NCBI RefSeq assembly: GCF_000764645.1
Contig: NZ_JRGK01000032.1
Location: 1-64,000, forward strand
Origin: Aeromonas finlandensis
GTDB lineage: Bacteria; Pseudomonadota; Gammaproteobacteria; Enterobacterales; Aeromonadaceae
Length of the DNA: 64,000 nucleotides
Reading direction: 5' to 3'
Shown here: in pieces, positions 1 to 10,122 of the stretch
Numbering within the stretch: the stretch's first letter is position 1
Layout of the letters: every line of letters starts with the position of its first letter
Translations under genes and position numbers: made by a program
Notes under the pieces: model-generated
Database searches by the model: none
What the model saw: only the letters and a program-made list of their open reading frames with translations
Told to the model about the DNA's origin: nothing

Positions 1-1480
1 GGGTGGTGAGCTCCTGACTGCCAAACATGGCGATGGCGCCGAGATCCCCCAGCGAGAGGATCATCGACAGCGCCATCGCCAGTGCCAGCGGGCGGCGCAG
101 CAGGGGCCACTCCACCAGTCGCAGGCGATGCAGGCCGCGTACCCCCAGACTGTCCGCCAGCCGATCATATTGGCGCACCACCAGCTGCATGGGGGCTGAG
201 AGGGTGCGCAGCACATAGGGCAGCGCCATCAGGGCGTTGACCAGCACCACCAGCCAGGGACCGAGGGCGAACACGTCGGCAAACGGCATAAACAGGATGA
301 AGAGACCGGTGGAGAGCACCACCGCCGGGATCATCAGGATCATCGAGCCGCTGGCCTCCCACAGGGCCGCCGCCCGCCGCTGGCGGGTACGCACCTTGAG
401 GTGACGGCTGGTCAGCAGCAGGCCGCTGCCGAGCAGGGTCGCCAGGGTGCCGGCCGCCAGTGCAATCAGCAGCGATTGGCCGCTCGCCTGCCACAGCTTG
501 CTGGAGGTGAGCGCCGTCAGCAGGCCGGGGTGGAGGCCGGCCACCACAATCGCCAGCAGTGGCGGCAGAAAGATGGCGAGCCCGATGCAGAGCGAAAGCA
601 GATCCACCACGGCTGTGCCCGGCTGATGGCGATCCGGCCGCAGGCAGGGGCGACGGGGGGTCACCCTGCTGGCCGGGGTGCTCTGCAGCTTGTGTTGCAG
701 TGCGAGCAGGGCGGCGGTCAGGATCAACTGCACCAGCGCCAGTCCGCCCGCGGTGGCGAGATCGAAGTCAAAGCGCAGCGCTTGATAGACGGCCACCTCC
801 AGCGTGGTGGATTTGGGGCCGCCCCCCAGCGCCAGCACGGTGGTGAAGCTGGTGAAGCAGAGCATGAAGATGAGGCTAGCAAGCCCGGGCAATATGCCGC
901 GAATAAGCGGCCACTCCAGCAATCGGAAGATGTGGGATGAGCGCATGCCAAGCTGGCTGGCGAGGCGCCAGCTCGATTCGGGGATGCTCTCTATGCTCTG
1001 CAGCATCAGGCGGGCCGCCAGCGGCATGTTGAAGAAGATGTGGGCCAGCAGGATGCCGAACAGACCGTAGAGGTAGTTGCCGGGATCCAGCCCCAAGGTG
1101 CGCAGCAGCTGCGGCAGCCACCCCTGTTTGCCGTGTACCGCCACGATGCCGAAGATGGCGATGATGACCGGCAGCACCAGCGAGAGGCCAAACAGCTTGA
1201 TCAGCAGGGTTCGGCCAACGAAGCGGCGCCGTGCCAGCGCGCGGGCCACCGGAATGGCCAGCCCGAGACTGAACAGGGTGGAGAGCAGCGCCTGCCCCAG
1301 ACTGAAACCCAGCACATGACGCAGATAAGGGTCTGCGATCAGGGTGCGGGGTGCCAGCGAACCGGCCTGCCACAGCAGGGCCGCGAGCGGTCCGAGGGAT
1401 AACAGCAGGATCAGCAGGGTGGCTGCACTGCCCGGCAACCACCAGAGGGGACGAGCCTGTGGTTTCAGATCACGGCTCAC
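1..1480 (-). CDS. thiP: Thiamine/TPP ABC transporter permease ThiP (3' end cut off by window edge)
   Basis: This is the inner-membrane permease that moves thiamine and its phosphates delivered by the ThiB binding protein. The frame opens at a GTG at 1478-1480 that overlaps the thiB stop as GTGA, then stays open to the left edge for about 493 codons; family members are near 530 residues, so only the C-terminal tail is missing. The N-terminus is basic and then strongly hydrophobic (first membrane segment). At the left edge the reading LGDLGAIAMFGSQELTT matches the conserved loop that contacts the ATPase in binding-protein-dependent permeases. The 4-base overlap suggests translational coupling. 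ThiQ would be expected just outside the window. The GTG start and the truncation make this gene easy to miss. Confidence 0.9.
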   Translation of the reverse strand, partial: MSRDLKPQARPLWWLPGSAATLLILLLSLGPLAALLWQAGSLAPRTLIADPYLRHVLGFSLGQALLSTLFSLGLAIPVARALARRRFVGRTLLIKLFGLSLVLPVIIAIFGIVAVHGKQGWLPQLLRTLGLDPGNYLYGLFGILLAHIFFNMPLAARLMLQSIESIPESSWRLASQLGMRSSHIFRLLEWPLIRGILPGLASLIFMLCFTSFTTVLALGGGPKSTTLEVAVYQALRFDFDLATAGGLALVQLILTAALLALQHKLQSTPASRVTPRRPCLRPDRHQPGTAVVDLLSLCIGLAIFLPPLLAIVVAGLHPGLLTALTSSKLWQASGQSLLIALAAGTLATLLGSGLLLTSRHLKVRTRQRRAAALWEASGSMILMIPAVVLSTGLFILFMPFADVFALGPWLVVLVNALMALPYVLRTLSAPMQLVVRQYDRLADSLGVRGLHRLRLVEWPLLRRPLALAMALSMILSLGDLGAIAMFGSQELTT

Positions 1481-2457
1481 TGGGTGACGGCTTGCAGCCA
1501 CTCGCGGATCCACCCTTTGCGATTGGCGGCCACCTCATCGGCGCTAAAGGACAGTGGCTTGCTGACGGTTATCATCTGCTCGAAGCCCTTGGGCAGTTGG
1601 GTGTCGATCACCGGATACATCCAGTTGCCGGTAGGGATCTCGTTCTGGAAGGCGGGGCTCACCATAAATTGCAGGAACTGATCGGCCAGCTTGCTCTGAG
1701 TGGCGCTGTTCAGCTTGGCGGCCACTTCCACCTGACGGTAGTGACCCTCTGAGAAGGCGGCAGCCTGATACTGGGGCTTGTTCTCGCCAATCAGGTGGTA
1801 AGCGGGGGAGGTGGTGTAGGAGAGCACCATATCCGCCTCGCCATCGAGGAACATGCCATAGGCCTCTGACCACCCTTTGGTGACGGTGACCGTCTTCTTG
1901 GCCAGCTCAGCCCAGGCGGCGGGCGCCTTGTCGCCATAAACCGATTTCATCCACAGCATCAGCCCCTGTCCCGGGGTGGAGGTGCGGGGATCCTGATAGA
2001 TCACCTTGAGGTCAGGTCGCTCCACCAGCTCTTTCAGACTCTTGGGTGGCTGCTTGAGCTTCTCCTTGTCATAAACAAAGGCGAAGTAGCCGTAGTCGTA
2101 GGGGACGAAGGTCTTATCCTGCCAGCCACCCGGCACCTTGAGGCCGTCGAGGTTAGTGGGATGGGGTGCGAACAGGCCGCTTTGCTTGGCTTCGCTGATG
2201 AGGGCATCGTCGAGCCCCAGCACCAGATCGGCCTTGCTGTGCTTGCCCTCCAGCCGCAACCGGTTGAGGATGGCGACCCCATCTTCGAGGGGAACCAGAT
2301 TGAGGGTGCAGCCGCACTCTTTCTCGAAGGCCTGTTTGATCTTGGGCCCCGGGCCCCACTCGGCAGTGAAGGAGCTGTAGGTGTAGACGGTGAGGGTGTC
2401 GGCGGCGAACACATTGGCCGACAGCAGGCCGGTGGTGACCAGCAGCAGGGTTTTCAT
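1477..2457 (-). CDS. thiB: Thiamine-binding periplasmic protein ThiB (TbpA)
   Basis: This is the periplasmic solute-binding protein of the thiamine ABC importer, about 326 residues. The chosen start gives a clean signal peptide (MKTLLLVTTGLLSANVFA, cleaved before ADTLTVYTY). The frame is open 41 codons further upstream, but that stretch is the TPP riboswitch and its expression platform, so a longer protein is unlikely. Motifs such as TVYTYSSFTAEWGPGPKIK and VIYQDPRTSTPGQGL are typical of TbpA. A GGAG ribosome site lies upstream but sits inside a hairpin. It is first in a thiBP(Q) operon. Confidence 0.95.
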   Translation of the reverse strand: MKTLLLVTTGLLSANVFAADTLTVYTYSSFTAEWGPGPKIKQAFEKECGCTLNLVPLEDGVAILNRLRLEGKHSKADLVLGLDDALISEAKQSGLFAPHPTNLDGLKVPGGWQDKTFVPYDYGYFAFVYDKEKLKQPPKSLKELVERPDLKVIYQDPRTSTPGQGLMLWMKSVYGDKAPAAWAELAKKTVTVTKGWSEAYGMFLDGEADMVLSYTTSPAYHLIGENKPQYQAAAFSEGHYRQVEVAAKLNSATQSKLADQFLQFMVSPAFQNEIPTGNWMYPVIDTQLPKGFEQMITVSKPLSFSADEVAANRKGWIREWLQAVTQ

Positions 2458-2460
2458 TGA

Positions 2461-2482
2461 TGGCACTCCATGTGAGGTGCCA
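2461..2482 (-). promoter_or_regulatory. Hairpin sequestering the thiB ribosome-binding site
   Basis: On the minus strand TGGCAC and GTGCCA are inverted repeats enclosing the GGAG ribosome site of thiB, three bases before its ATG. This would hide the ribosome site when folded. It is the likely expression platform of the TPP riboswitch just upstream; no intrinsic terminator is visible between the aptamer and thiB. The structure is seen; the mechanism is inferred. Confidence 0.55.
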
Positions 2483-2514
2483 GCGGGTGAGAGCGCAAAA
2501 AATGAGCGCCATGC

Positions 2515-2590
2515 CTCAAATTCCTCCGCCAGCATTATCTGGATCAGGTTCACGGGTATAATCTCAGCGGTAAACCGCACCCCGTTTGAG
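2515..2590 (-). promoter_or_regulatory. TPP riboswitch (THI element)
   Basis: Read on the minus strand, this contains the conserved TPP aptamer strings GGGGTGC, CTGAGATTATACCCGTGAAC and CTGATCCAGATAATGCTGGCG in the right order. The closing P1 helix can form between CTCAAA at 2585-2590 and TTTGAG at 2516-2521. A good -10 box (TACAAT, 2602-2607) sits just upstream, which would start transcription a few bases before the aptamer. It should lower thiBP expression when thiamine pyrophosphate is plentiful. Confidence 0.95.
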
Positions 2591-2684
2591 AAACGAACCG
2601 CATTGTATTAACGTTCTTTTGGGGAGACCAGCACAAATTGTGCAATACCCATGAGATGACGCCCACCCAACAGAGGATGTTCGC

Positions 2685-2975
2685 GTGCTTACCAATACCA
2701 AGGAAAGGCGCGCCTTTGCGCGCATGGTCATCAATGCTCCGGTCACCGTCTATCAGCAGCAGCTGGTGCTGGAGGGGATCTGCCGGGATCTCAGTGCCAA
2801 CGGCATGGGGATTGCGGTATCTGAACACCAGCTCGACATCAATCAGCCAATCCGGATCAGTCTTGCCACCAACAACAACCTGTTGCCCCCTTTTGAAGCC
2901 CATGCCCGGATTATCCGGGTGCTGGAGGAGGAGAGCGGACTGCTGCTGGCGGTGGAGTTTCAGGCTCCGGGTTAA
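2685..2975 (+). CDS. PilZ domain protein
   Basis: This is a single-domain protein of 96 residues. It shows the two PilZ signatures for cyclic-di-GMP binding: the arginine motif ERRAFAR at residues 7-13 and a D-x-S-x-x-G element (DLSANGMGI) near residues 35-43. The start is a GTG preceded by AGAGGA seven bases upstream. It stands alone, divergent from the thiamine operon. It is probably a cytoplasmic c-di-GMP effector; its partner cannot be deduced here. Confidence 0.85.
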   Translation: MLTNTKERRAFARMVINAPVTVYQQQLVLEGICRDLSANGMGIAVSEHQLDINQPIRISLATNNNLLPPFEAHARIIRVLEEESGLLLAVEFQAPG

Positions 2976-3008
2976 TCCTTTCTCTGACCATCGGTAGATG
3001 GGGAAGGG

Positions 3009-3938
3009 CTACCCTTTGCCCTGAACCGGCTGCACACTCAACTGTTTGCTATCGACCAGCATTTTGCTGGTCGATGCTATTTGGCCAGCAGGTAAAGCGG
3101 CGGGTCCTGTAGGTTCGAGCAGCAGATAGGATTGCCCTTGCCAACTGATGGTGGCATCCCCCGGTTTGGCGGGCAGATCAACGGCCAGCAGGGCATGGCC
3201 GGGGACGAACACCATGGCCTGTTTCAGCTCGGGAAAGAGTTGGGCCAGCATGGCGGCCATCAGGGTTACCTTGCTGTCGCAGTCACCCCGGTTCTGCTCC
3301 AGCACCTGACGGGGGGGAAGAAAGCCCTTGCCCTGTCTTCCGTTCAGGCTATCGAGTTGTTGGTAGGGAATGCTCTGGATAAAGGTGAGCATGTAATCCA
3401 CCGTCTTCTGACGTGCTTCCGTTTCCGTGCTGCCCTGCTGTTTGAGTTGCTCCGCCAGCGGAGCCAGTCCGCTGCGGCTCTCCAGGGCGATGCGCACATG
3501 GTCCTGCTTCACCGCCAGCTGTCCATCCGGCGGCGTGAAGTACTGGAAGTAGTGTTTGGTCAGCCACGCCTGCTCCTCTTTGTCCCGTTGCGACTCCAGC
3601 CAGGCCATGGCCTCCTTGACTTTATCCTGATTGTGGCTTTTCAGGTGTAGCTCAAGGGAGGGGCGAGTCAGAGTGAACTGTACCTCGGGATAGTTCTCGC
3701 GCACCTCCCGCAGCAACACTTGCAGCACCTCCTCCTGCATTCTGGCCGGGCGATAGGCGATAAGGGGCGGCAGCTTGCCCTGTTCCAGCCGGTAGGTGAG
3801 CTGTCGGGGTTTGCCTTCACTATCCTGCCAGCCGACGTTGATCTGGCCGAGGCTGTTGTTGAAGCTGGTTTGGCTGGCGCCCGCAGGGAGGGCAAGCAGC
3901 AGGGTACAGAGCAGAGGGATTGCCGTCGGTCTCTTCAT
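3009..3938 (-). CDS. Secreted transglutaminase-like (papain-fold) protein
   Basis: The product is about 309 residues. The chosen ATG is the second of two adjacent ATGs and lies seven bases after AGGA; it starts a signal peptide (MKRPTAIPLLCTLLLALPAGA). The C-terminal half has a transglutaminase-like core: NRGDCDSKVTLMAAML carries the candidate nucleophile Cys near residue 220, VPGHALLAVDLP the candidate His near 248, and LLLEPTGP the third position. The N-terminal half is unassigned. A peptidase, amidase or inactive binding role are all possible; no substrate can be named. It is monocistronic, converging with nothing recognisable. Confidence 0.6.
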   Translation of the reverse strand: MKRPTAIPLLCTLLLALPAGASQTSFNNSLGQINVGWQDSEGKPRQLTYRLEQGKLPPLIAYRPARMQEEVLQVLLREVRENYPEVQFTLTRPSLELHLKSHNQDKVKEAMAWLESQRDKEEQAWLTKHYFQYFTPPDGQLAVKQDHVRIALESRSGLAPLAEQLKQQGSTETEARQKTVDYMLTFIQSIPYQQLDSLNGRQGKGFLPPRQVLEQNRGDCDSKVTLMAAMLAQLFPELKQAMVFVPGHALLAVDLPAKPGDATISWQGQSYLLLEPTGPAALPAGQIASTSKMLVDSKQLSVQPVQGKG

Positions 3939-3997
3939 CATCCTTTCCTGTGGCACGGGTCAGTTCCGGTGACCTAAAGTGGGAAGCGTAGCGGACA

Positions 3998-4024
3998 GTA
4001 AAACAGGGAGCCGAAGCTCCCTGT
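3998..4024 (-). terminator. Intrinsic terminator of the leuABCD operon
   Basis: On the minus strand ACAGGGAGC-TTCG-GCTCCCTGT forms a nine-pair stem with a stable tetraloop followed by TTTT. It lies about 30 bases after the leuD stop. Confidence 0.9.
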
Positions 4025-4055
4025 TGATTCTACTCGTTTTTTTGTAACTGGCGCG

Positions 4056-4655
4056 TTAAATCCAGCTCGGCTGCTTCGCTTCAAAGGCGCTGATGGCTGC
4101 CTCATGCTGCAGGGTCAGGCCGATGGCATCCAGCCCGTTGAGCAGGCAGTAACGGCGGAACTCGTCGATCTCGAAACCGAAGCTGAGCTCACCAGCGCGC
4201 ACCTGATTGGCTTCCAGATCCACTTCAATGTCGATGCCCGGCTTGGCGGCCACCAGCTGGAACAGGGCGTCGACCTCCTCCTCCTTCAGGCGCACCGGCA
4301 CCATGCCGTTGTTGATGGCGTTGCCGTAGAAGATGTCGGCAAAGCTCGGGGCAATGATGGTCTTGAAGCCGTAGTCCGCCAGCGCCCAGGGGGCGTGCTC
4401 GCGACTCGAGCCACAGCCGAAGTTCTCGCGAGCCAGCAGGATGCTGGCACCGGCGAATTGTGGCTGATTGAGCACAAACTCGGGGTTGGGTTGCTGGCCG
4501 GCATCGTCCAGAAAGCGCCAGTCGTGGAACAGGTGCTTGCCAAAACCGATGCGGTTTACCTTCTGCAAAAACTGCTTCGGAATGATGGCGTCGGTGTCGA
4601 CGTTGGCTCTGTCGAGGGGGACGACGATCCCTTTATGCTGTTTGAATCCTGTCAT
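4056..4655 (-). CDS. leuD: 3-isopropylmalate dehydratase small subunit LeuD
   Basis: LeuD pairs with LeuC to isomerise 2-isopropylmalate to 3-isopropylmalate in leucine synthesis. The 199-residue length is normal. Swivel-domain motifs are present: [11 protein letters not shown] near residue 20, [14 protein letters not shown] near residue 80 and [11 protein letters not shown] near residue 110. The ATG has an AGAGGA ribosome site. It is the last gene of leuABCD. Immediately upstream is a short degenerate copy of the leuC end and leuD start, described separately. Confidence 0.97.
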   Translation of the reverse strand: MTGFKQHKGIVVPLDRANVDTDAIIPKQFLQKVNRIGFGKHLFHDWRFLDDAGQQPNPEFVLNQPQFAGASILLARENFGCGSSREHAPWALADYGFKTIIAPSFADIFYGNAINNGMVPVRLKEEEVDALFQLVAAKPGIDIEVDLEANQVRAGELSFGFEIDEFRRYCLLNGLDAIGLTLQHEAAISAFEAKQPSWI

Positions 4656-4667
4656 CGCTAGTTCCTC

Positions 4668-4742
4668 TTACAGTGCGCGAATGTCGGCGAAGATGATGTC
4701 GGTGACGGCGAAGAGCCGCTTGTGCTGTTTGAATGCTCTCAT
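4668..4742 (-). CDS. 24-codon leuD-leuC chimeric mini-ORF in the leuC/leuD gap
   Basis: Between leuC and leuD lies an ATG-to-TAA frame of 24 codons. Its first half, MRAFKQHKRLFA, mirrors the LeuD start [12 protein letters not shown]; its second half, VTDIIFADIRAL then stop, mirrors the LeuC end [11 protein letters not shown]. The base sequence matches too, including a GAGGA ribosome site before the ATG. The simplest reading is a tandem duplication of the leuC/leuD junction that later shrank. It may be translated, since it has a ribosome site, but a function is doubtful. It could equally be called a duplication remnant. Confidence 0.5.
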   Translation of the reverse strand: MRAFKQHKRLFAVTDIIFADIRAL

Positions 4743-4754
4743 CCTAGGCTCCTC

Positions 4755-6152
4755 TTACAGCGCGCGAATGTCGGCGAAGCGGCCGGTGACGGCGGCGGCC
4801 GCAGCCATGGCCGGGCTCACCAGATGGGTGCGGCCAGCGCGCCCCTGACGCCCTTCGAAGTTGCGGTTGCTGGTGGAGGCGCAGCGCTCCCCCGGTTGCA
4901 GCCGGTCGTTGTTCATGGCCAGACACATGGAGCAGCCCGGCAGGCGCCACTCAAAGCCCGCCTCGATGAAGATCTTGTCGAGGCCCTCGGCTTCGGCCTG
5001 TGCCTTCACCTGCTCGGAGCCAGGGACCACCAGCGCTTGCACGCCAGCGGCCACCTTGCGACCGCGGGCGATGGCGGCGGCAGCGCGCAGATCCTCGATG
5101 CGGCTGTTGGTGCAGGAACCGATAAACACCTTGTCGATGGCGACGTCGGAGAGCTTCTGGCCCGGCTGCAGATCCATGTAGGCAAGCGCCTTGCGAGCGG
5201 ACTGCTGCTCCATCAGATCGCTGAATGATTCCGGCGCAGGAATGGGTTCATTGACGGCAATCACCTGACCCGGATTGGTCCCCCAGGTGACCTGCGGGGC
5301 GATATCGGCGGCGTCCAGTACTACCTCGGCATCGAAGTGGGCACCGTCATCGCTCTTGAGGCTCTGCCAGTAGGCGATGGCTTGCTCCAGTGCTTCGCCC
5401 TTGGGGGCAAACTCCTTACCACGGATGTAGTCGATGGTGGTCTGGTCGGGGGCAATCATCCCCGCCTTGGCGCCCAGCTCGATGGCCATGTTGCACACCG
5501 TCATCCGCCCTTCCATGGAGAGGCTCGCAATGGCCTCGCCAGCGAACTCCACCACGTAGCCGGTACCACCGGCATGGCCGACCCGGCCGATGATGGCCAG
5601 CACCACGTCCTTGGCGCTGATGCCCTCGGCCAGCTTGCCGTTGACCGAAATGCGCATGGTCTTTGCGCGGCCCTGTTTCAGGGTCTGGGTGGCCATCACA
5701 TGTTCCACTTCGGAGGTGCCGATACCGAACGCCAGTGAACCGAAGGCGCCGTGGGTGGCGGTGTGGGAGTCGCCGCAGACGATGGTGGTGCCGGGCAGGG
5801 TGATGCCGAGTTCGGGGCCCATCACATGGACGATCCCCTGATATTTGTGGTTGAGATCGTAGAGGCGAACCCCGAACTCTTTGCAGTTGTCGGCCAGCGT
5901 CTCCATCTGGATGCGGGCCATCTCGCCGGAGGCGGCGATGTCCTTGGTGGTGGTGGAGACGTTGTGATCCATGGTGGCCCAGGTCAGATCCGGGCGGCGC
6001 AGCGGGCGGTTCATGGCGCGCAGGCCGTCGAATGCCTGCGGGCTGGTCACTTCATGCACCAGATGGCGGTCGATGTAGATAAGGGGCGTTTCCCCTTCCA
6101 CTTCCCGTACCACGTGGGCGTCGAATACTTTCTGATAGAGGGTCTTGGCCAT
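4755..6152 (-). CDS. leuC: 3-isopropylmalate dehydratase large subunit LeuC
   Basis: This is the iron-sulfur catalytic subunit of isopropylmalate isomerase, 465 residues, the usual length. Aconitase-family cluster ligands are visible: Cys in [13 protein letters not shown] and the pair in [12 protein letters not shown]. The N-terminus [15 protein letters not shown] and the string [14 protein letters not shown] are diagnostic. It is the third gene of leuABCD. Its 3' end is partly duplicated in the gap before leuD. Confidence 0.98.
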   Translation of the reverse strand: MAKTLYQKVFDAHVVREVEGETPLIYIDRHLVHEVTSPQAFDGLRAMNRPLRRPDLTWATMDHNVSTTTKDIAASGEMARIQMETLADNCKEFGVRLYDLNHKYQGIVHVMGPELGITLPGTTIVCGDSHTATHGAFGSLAFGIGTSEVEHVMATQTLKQGRAKTMRISVNGKLAEGISAKDVVLAIIGRVGHAGGTGYVVEFAGEAIASLSMEGRMTVCNMAIELGAKAGMIAPDQTTIDYIRGKEFAPKGEALEQAIAYWQSLKSDDGAHFDAEVVLDAADIAPQVTWGTNPGQVIAVNEPIPAPESFSDLMEQQSARKALAYMDLQPGQKLSDVAIDKVFIGSCTNSRIEDLRAAAAIARGRKVAAGVQALVVPGSEQVKAQAEAEGLDKIFIEAGFEWRLPGCSMCLAMNNDRLQPGERCASTSNRNFEGRQGRAGRTHLVSPAMAAAAAVTGRFADIRAL

Positions 6153-6185
6153 TGCTTCTCTTTTCCTTGTTATCTGTTCTTTAGC

Positions 6186-7448
<1,263 letters not shown>

Positions 7449-9013
7449 GGCCACCTGATCGGCGCGCCAGATGCTGTTGATCACATGGAGCAGGGCATGG
7501 GCTGAGGATTCGATGATGTCGGTGGCCAGCCCCATGCCGTGGAATTTACGCCCTTTGTATTCGGCGACAATATCGACTTGACCGAGGGCATCTTCCCCTT
7601 CGCCTTTGCTCTTGAGGGCATATTTGTCGATGCGGATGTCATAGCCGGTGATGCGGTTGATGCACTGGTAGACCGCATCCACCGGACCGTTGCCGGTGGC
7701 CGCTTCGCAGATAAGATCCTGTCCCACCTTCAATTTGACCGAGGCGGTGGCCAGCACCGAGCTGCCGCTCTGTACTCCGAGGTACTCCAGCTTGAAGTGT
7801 TCCGGCTCTTCGTGGATCTGGCTGAAGAAGGCCAGCGCTTCGAGGTCGTAGTCGAACACCTGCCCCTTCTTGTCGGCCAGGGTCAGGAACTTGCCGTAGA
7901 GGTGGTCGAGGTCGTAGCTGCTTTCGGCATAACCCATTGACTCCATCCGGTGCTTGATGACGTGACGGCCGGAGCGGGAGGTCATGTTGAGGTTGTTCTG
8001 GGTCAGGCCAATGCTCTCGGGAGTGATGATTTCGTAGGTGTTTTTCGCCTTGAGCACCCCATCCTGATGGATGCCGGAGCTGTGGGAGAAGGCGTTGGCC
8101 CCGACGATCGCCTTGTTGGGCTGCACCGGCATGTTGCAGAGCTGGCTGACCAGCATGCTGGTGCGATGAATTTCGTTGTGGCGGATATTGGTTTGCACCC
8201 CGAGCAGATCGGCGCGGGTTTTGAGGATCATCGCCACCTCTTCCAGCGAGCAGTTGCCCGCCCGTTCGCCTATGCCGTTGATGGTGCACTCGATCTGGCG
8301 GGCCCCCATCTGCACCGCACCGATGGAGTTGGCCACCGAGAGCCCCAGATCGTCGTGGCAGTGCACCGAGATGATGGCCTTGTCGATGTTGGGCACCCGG
8401 TTGAACAGGGTGTGGATGATGCCGGAGAACTCGGTCGGTACCGTGTAGCCCACGGTATCCGGAATATTGATGGTACGAGCGCCCGCCTTGATGGCGGCCT
8501 CCACCATGCGGCAGAGATTATCAATCGGCGTGCGGCCCGCATCCTCGCAGGAGAACTCTACATCGTCGGTGTAGCGCAGGGCGTGCTTGATGGCGCCGAC
8601 CCCCATCTCCAGCACATCCTCGAAGCTCTTTTTCAGCTTGCTCTCCACATGGATGGAGGAGGTGGAGATAAAGGTGTGGATGCGAAAGGCGTCGGCGACC
8701 CGCAAGGCTTCGCCGGCGGCGTCGATATCCTTGGGCAGGGCGCGGGCGAGGGCGCAGACCCGGCTGTTTTTGATGTGGCGGGCGATGGTCTGCACCGATT
8801 GAAAATCGCCGGGAGAGGAGACCGGGAAGCCCACCTCCATGACGTCGACACCGAGCCGCTCCAGTGCCTGGGCGATCTGCAGTTTCTCCTTGACTGTCAA
8901 ACTGGCCGCCAGGGCCTGCTCACCATCGCGCAAGGTGGTGTCGAATATGATGACCCGATCTGACATGTGACTTCCCTCTTCCTAAGTTCGGTAACGTGCA
9001 TCCTGCGGCGGCA

Positions 9014-9046
9014 TAAAAAAACCCGTGCAGGGTGCACGGGTTTTTG
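9014..9046 (-). terminator. leu operon attenuator
   Basis: On the minus strand ACCCGTGCA-CCC-TGCACGGGT is a perfect nine-pair stem followed by seven T. It sits between the leuL stop and leuA, the position of a leucine attenuator. A second hairpin, CCGGGCT/AGCCGG at 9053-9073, begins at the leuL stop and is a candidate pause or antiterminator element. Confidence 0.9.
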
Positions 9047-9072
9047 TAAATTCCGGCTATGCCTTAGCCCGG

Positions 9073-9138
9073 CTACAAGGATCCCGCGCGAGTTAACGCG
9101 ATTAGGGAGATTAGTAGTAGCGGGGTGGCGATATGCAT
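9073..9138 (-). CDS. leuL: leu operon leader peptide LeuL
   Basis: This is a 21-codon frame starting ATG CAT ATC and ending TTG TAG. Leucine occurs at positions 7, 8, 9, 12, 15 and 21; three tandem CTA codons and a fourth CTA are the control codons, the same rare codon used in the E. coli leader. A GGAAGGA ribosome site lies upstream. Ribosome stalling here when charged leucyl-tRNA is scarce should prevent the downstream attenuator from forming. Confidence 0.9.
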   Translation of the reverse strand: MHIATPLLLISLIALTRAGSL

Positions 9139-9173
9139 GACGTTGTTATTCCTTCCAGTCGATAACGCTTTTA

Positions 9174-9202
9174 CCAATATCGAGATTTTTATGCTGTGTC
9201 AA
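9174..9202 (-). promoter_or_regulatory. Likely leuLABCD promoter
   Basis: On the minus strand a perfect TTGACA (-35, 9197-9202) is followed 17 bases later by TATTGG (-10, 9174-9179), which matches only partly. It lies about 40 bases upstream of the leuL start codon. No better pair was seen. Confidence 0.6.
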
Positions 9203-9374
9203 CACGGATAGCCAGGAGCAATCTGCTGACGTATTTAATCGGATTGTAAAGGATTGCAAATTTCCTTGTCCCATATTCGGCCCATGACCGATTATCTGGT
9301 CATTCCTGCTGTGCTCTATTCTCTGCACAACCAGATCGACTTATCAGCATTGGCTGAATTTTCTGAGGTGTTAA

Positions 9375-9995
9375 ATGGAAAAACGTAGACCAGGTCGTCC
9401 GGTCGGACGTTCTGACATTCGTGACAAGTTGCTTGCTGCCGCCCGTGAGCGTTTTCTCAATACTCCCTATAGCAAGGTGACTACACGCGAAATCGCGGAG
9501 CTCGCTGGCTCCAACTTGGCGATGATCCACTACTACTTCGGCAGTAAAGAGGGTCTTTACAAGGCGGTGCTGGGCGATGTCGCCGAGCCCCTCGATCATG
9601 CTTGGCAAGATGAACACAGCAACCACAGCCTCAACGAGCTGCTCAACACCTACTATCAGGTGATGGCACCGAACAGCGAGCTGACCTCTGCCATCTCCAG
9701 CGCATTGTCGACCGAGAAGAGCCCGGGCCGGGATTTTGTGCTGAACCGTCTGCTGGAACGTCAGCTGCCGCAGTTTGATGCCCTGCTGGAGACCATGAAA
9801 ACCAACGGCGAGCTGGGTGACAACCTGGATCCCGAAATGCTGAAGATCTCCTTCCTCAGCATGATGTGGCAGCCGTTCGTGATGAAAGACCTCTACGAGC
9901 AGGTGTTTGGCCTGAAAGTGGATGAGCACTTCATGGCCCGTCTGGCGGATCACAACTGTCGTCTGATGGAAACCGGCCTGCGCGGCAGCCACTGA
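9375..9995 (+). CDS. TetR/AcrR family transcriptional regulator
   Basis: The product is 206 residues. Residues about 14-60 form a TetR helix-turn-helix: VTTREIAELAGSNLAMIHYYFGSKEGLYKAV is a near-textbook recognition region (positions 35-65). The C-terminal ligand domain is not assignable. The gene is divergent from the leu operon, with 236 bases between it and leuL, but nothing shows that it regulates leu. A terminator follows directly. The ATG follows a GAGGTG ribosome site. Confidence 0.85.
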   Translation: MEKRRPGRPVGRSDIRDKLLAAARERFLNTPYSKVTTREIAELAGSNLAMIHYYFGSKEGLYKAVLGDVAEPLDHAWQDEHSNHSLNELLNTYYQVMAPNSELTSAISSALSTEKSPGRDFVLNRLLERQLPQFDALLETMKTNGELGDNLDPEMLKISFLSMMWQPFVMKDLYEQVFGLKVDEHFMARLADHNCRLMETGLRGSH

Positions 9996-10017
9996 TTTTT
10001 GCCGCAACGTCGAGATT

Positions 10018-10043
10018 AAAAAGGGCCATTCGGCCCTTTTTTC
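10018..10043 (+). terminator. Terminator after the tetR-type gene
   Basis: AAGGGCC-ATTC-GGCCCTT followed by a T run, about 25 bases after the stop. Confidence 0.9.
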
Positions 10044-10122
10044 ATAAATCTGTTATCCCCCGTTCAACGCCCTGTCATCCCGTCTCCCTACTCTGCAAGC
10101 AGAACTCAGGGAAGGAGGGGAT

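Noticed and set aside
2458-2580. N-terminal extension of ThiB by 41 residues
   Set aside because: The extension translates the riboswitch and would bury the signal peptide.
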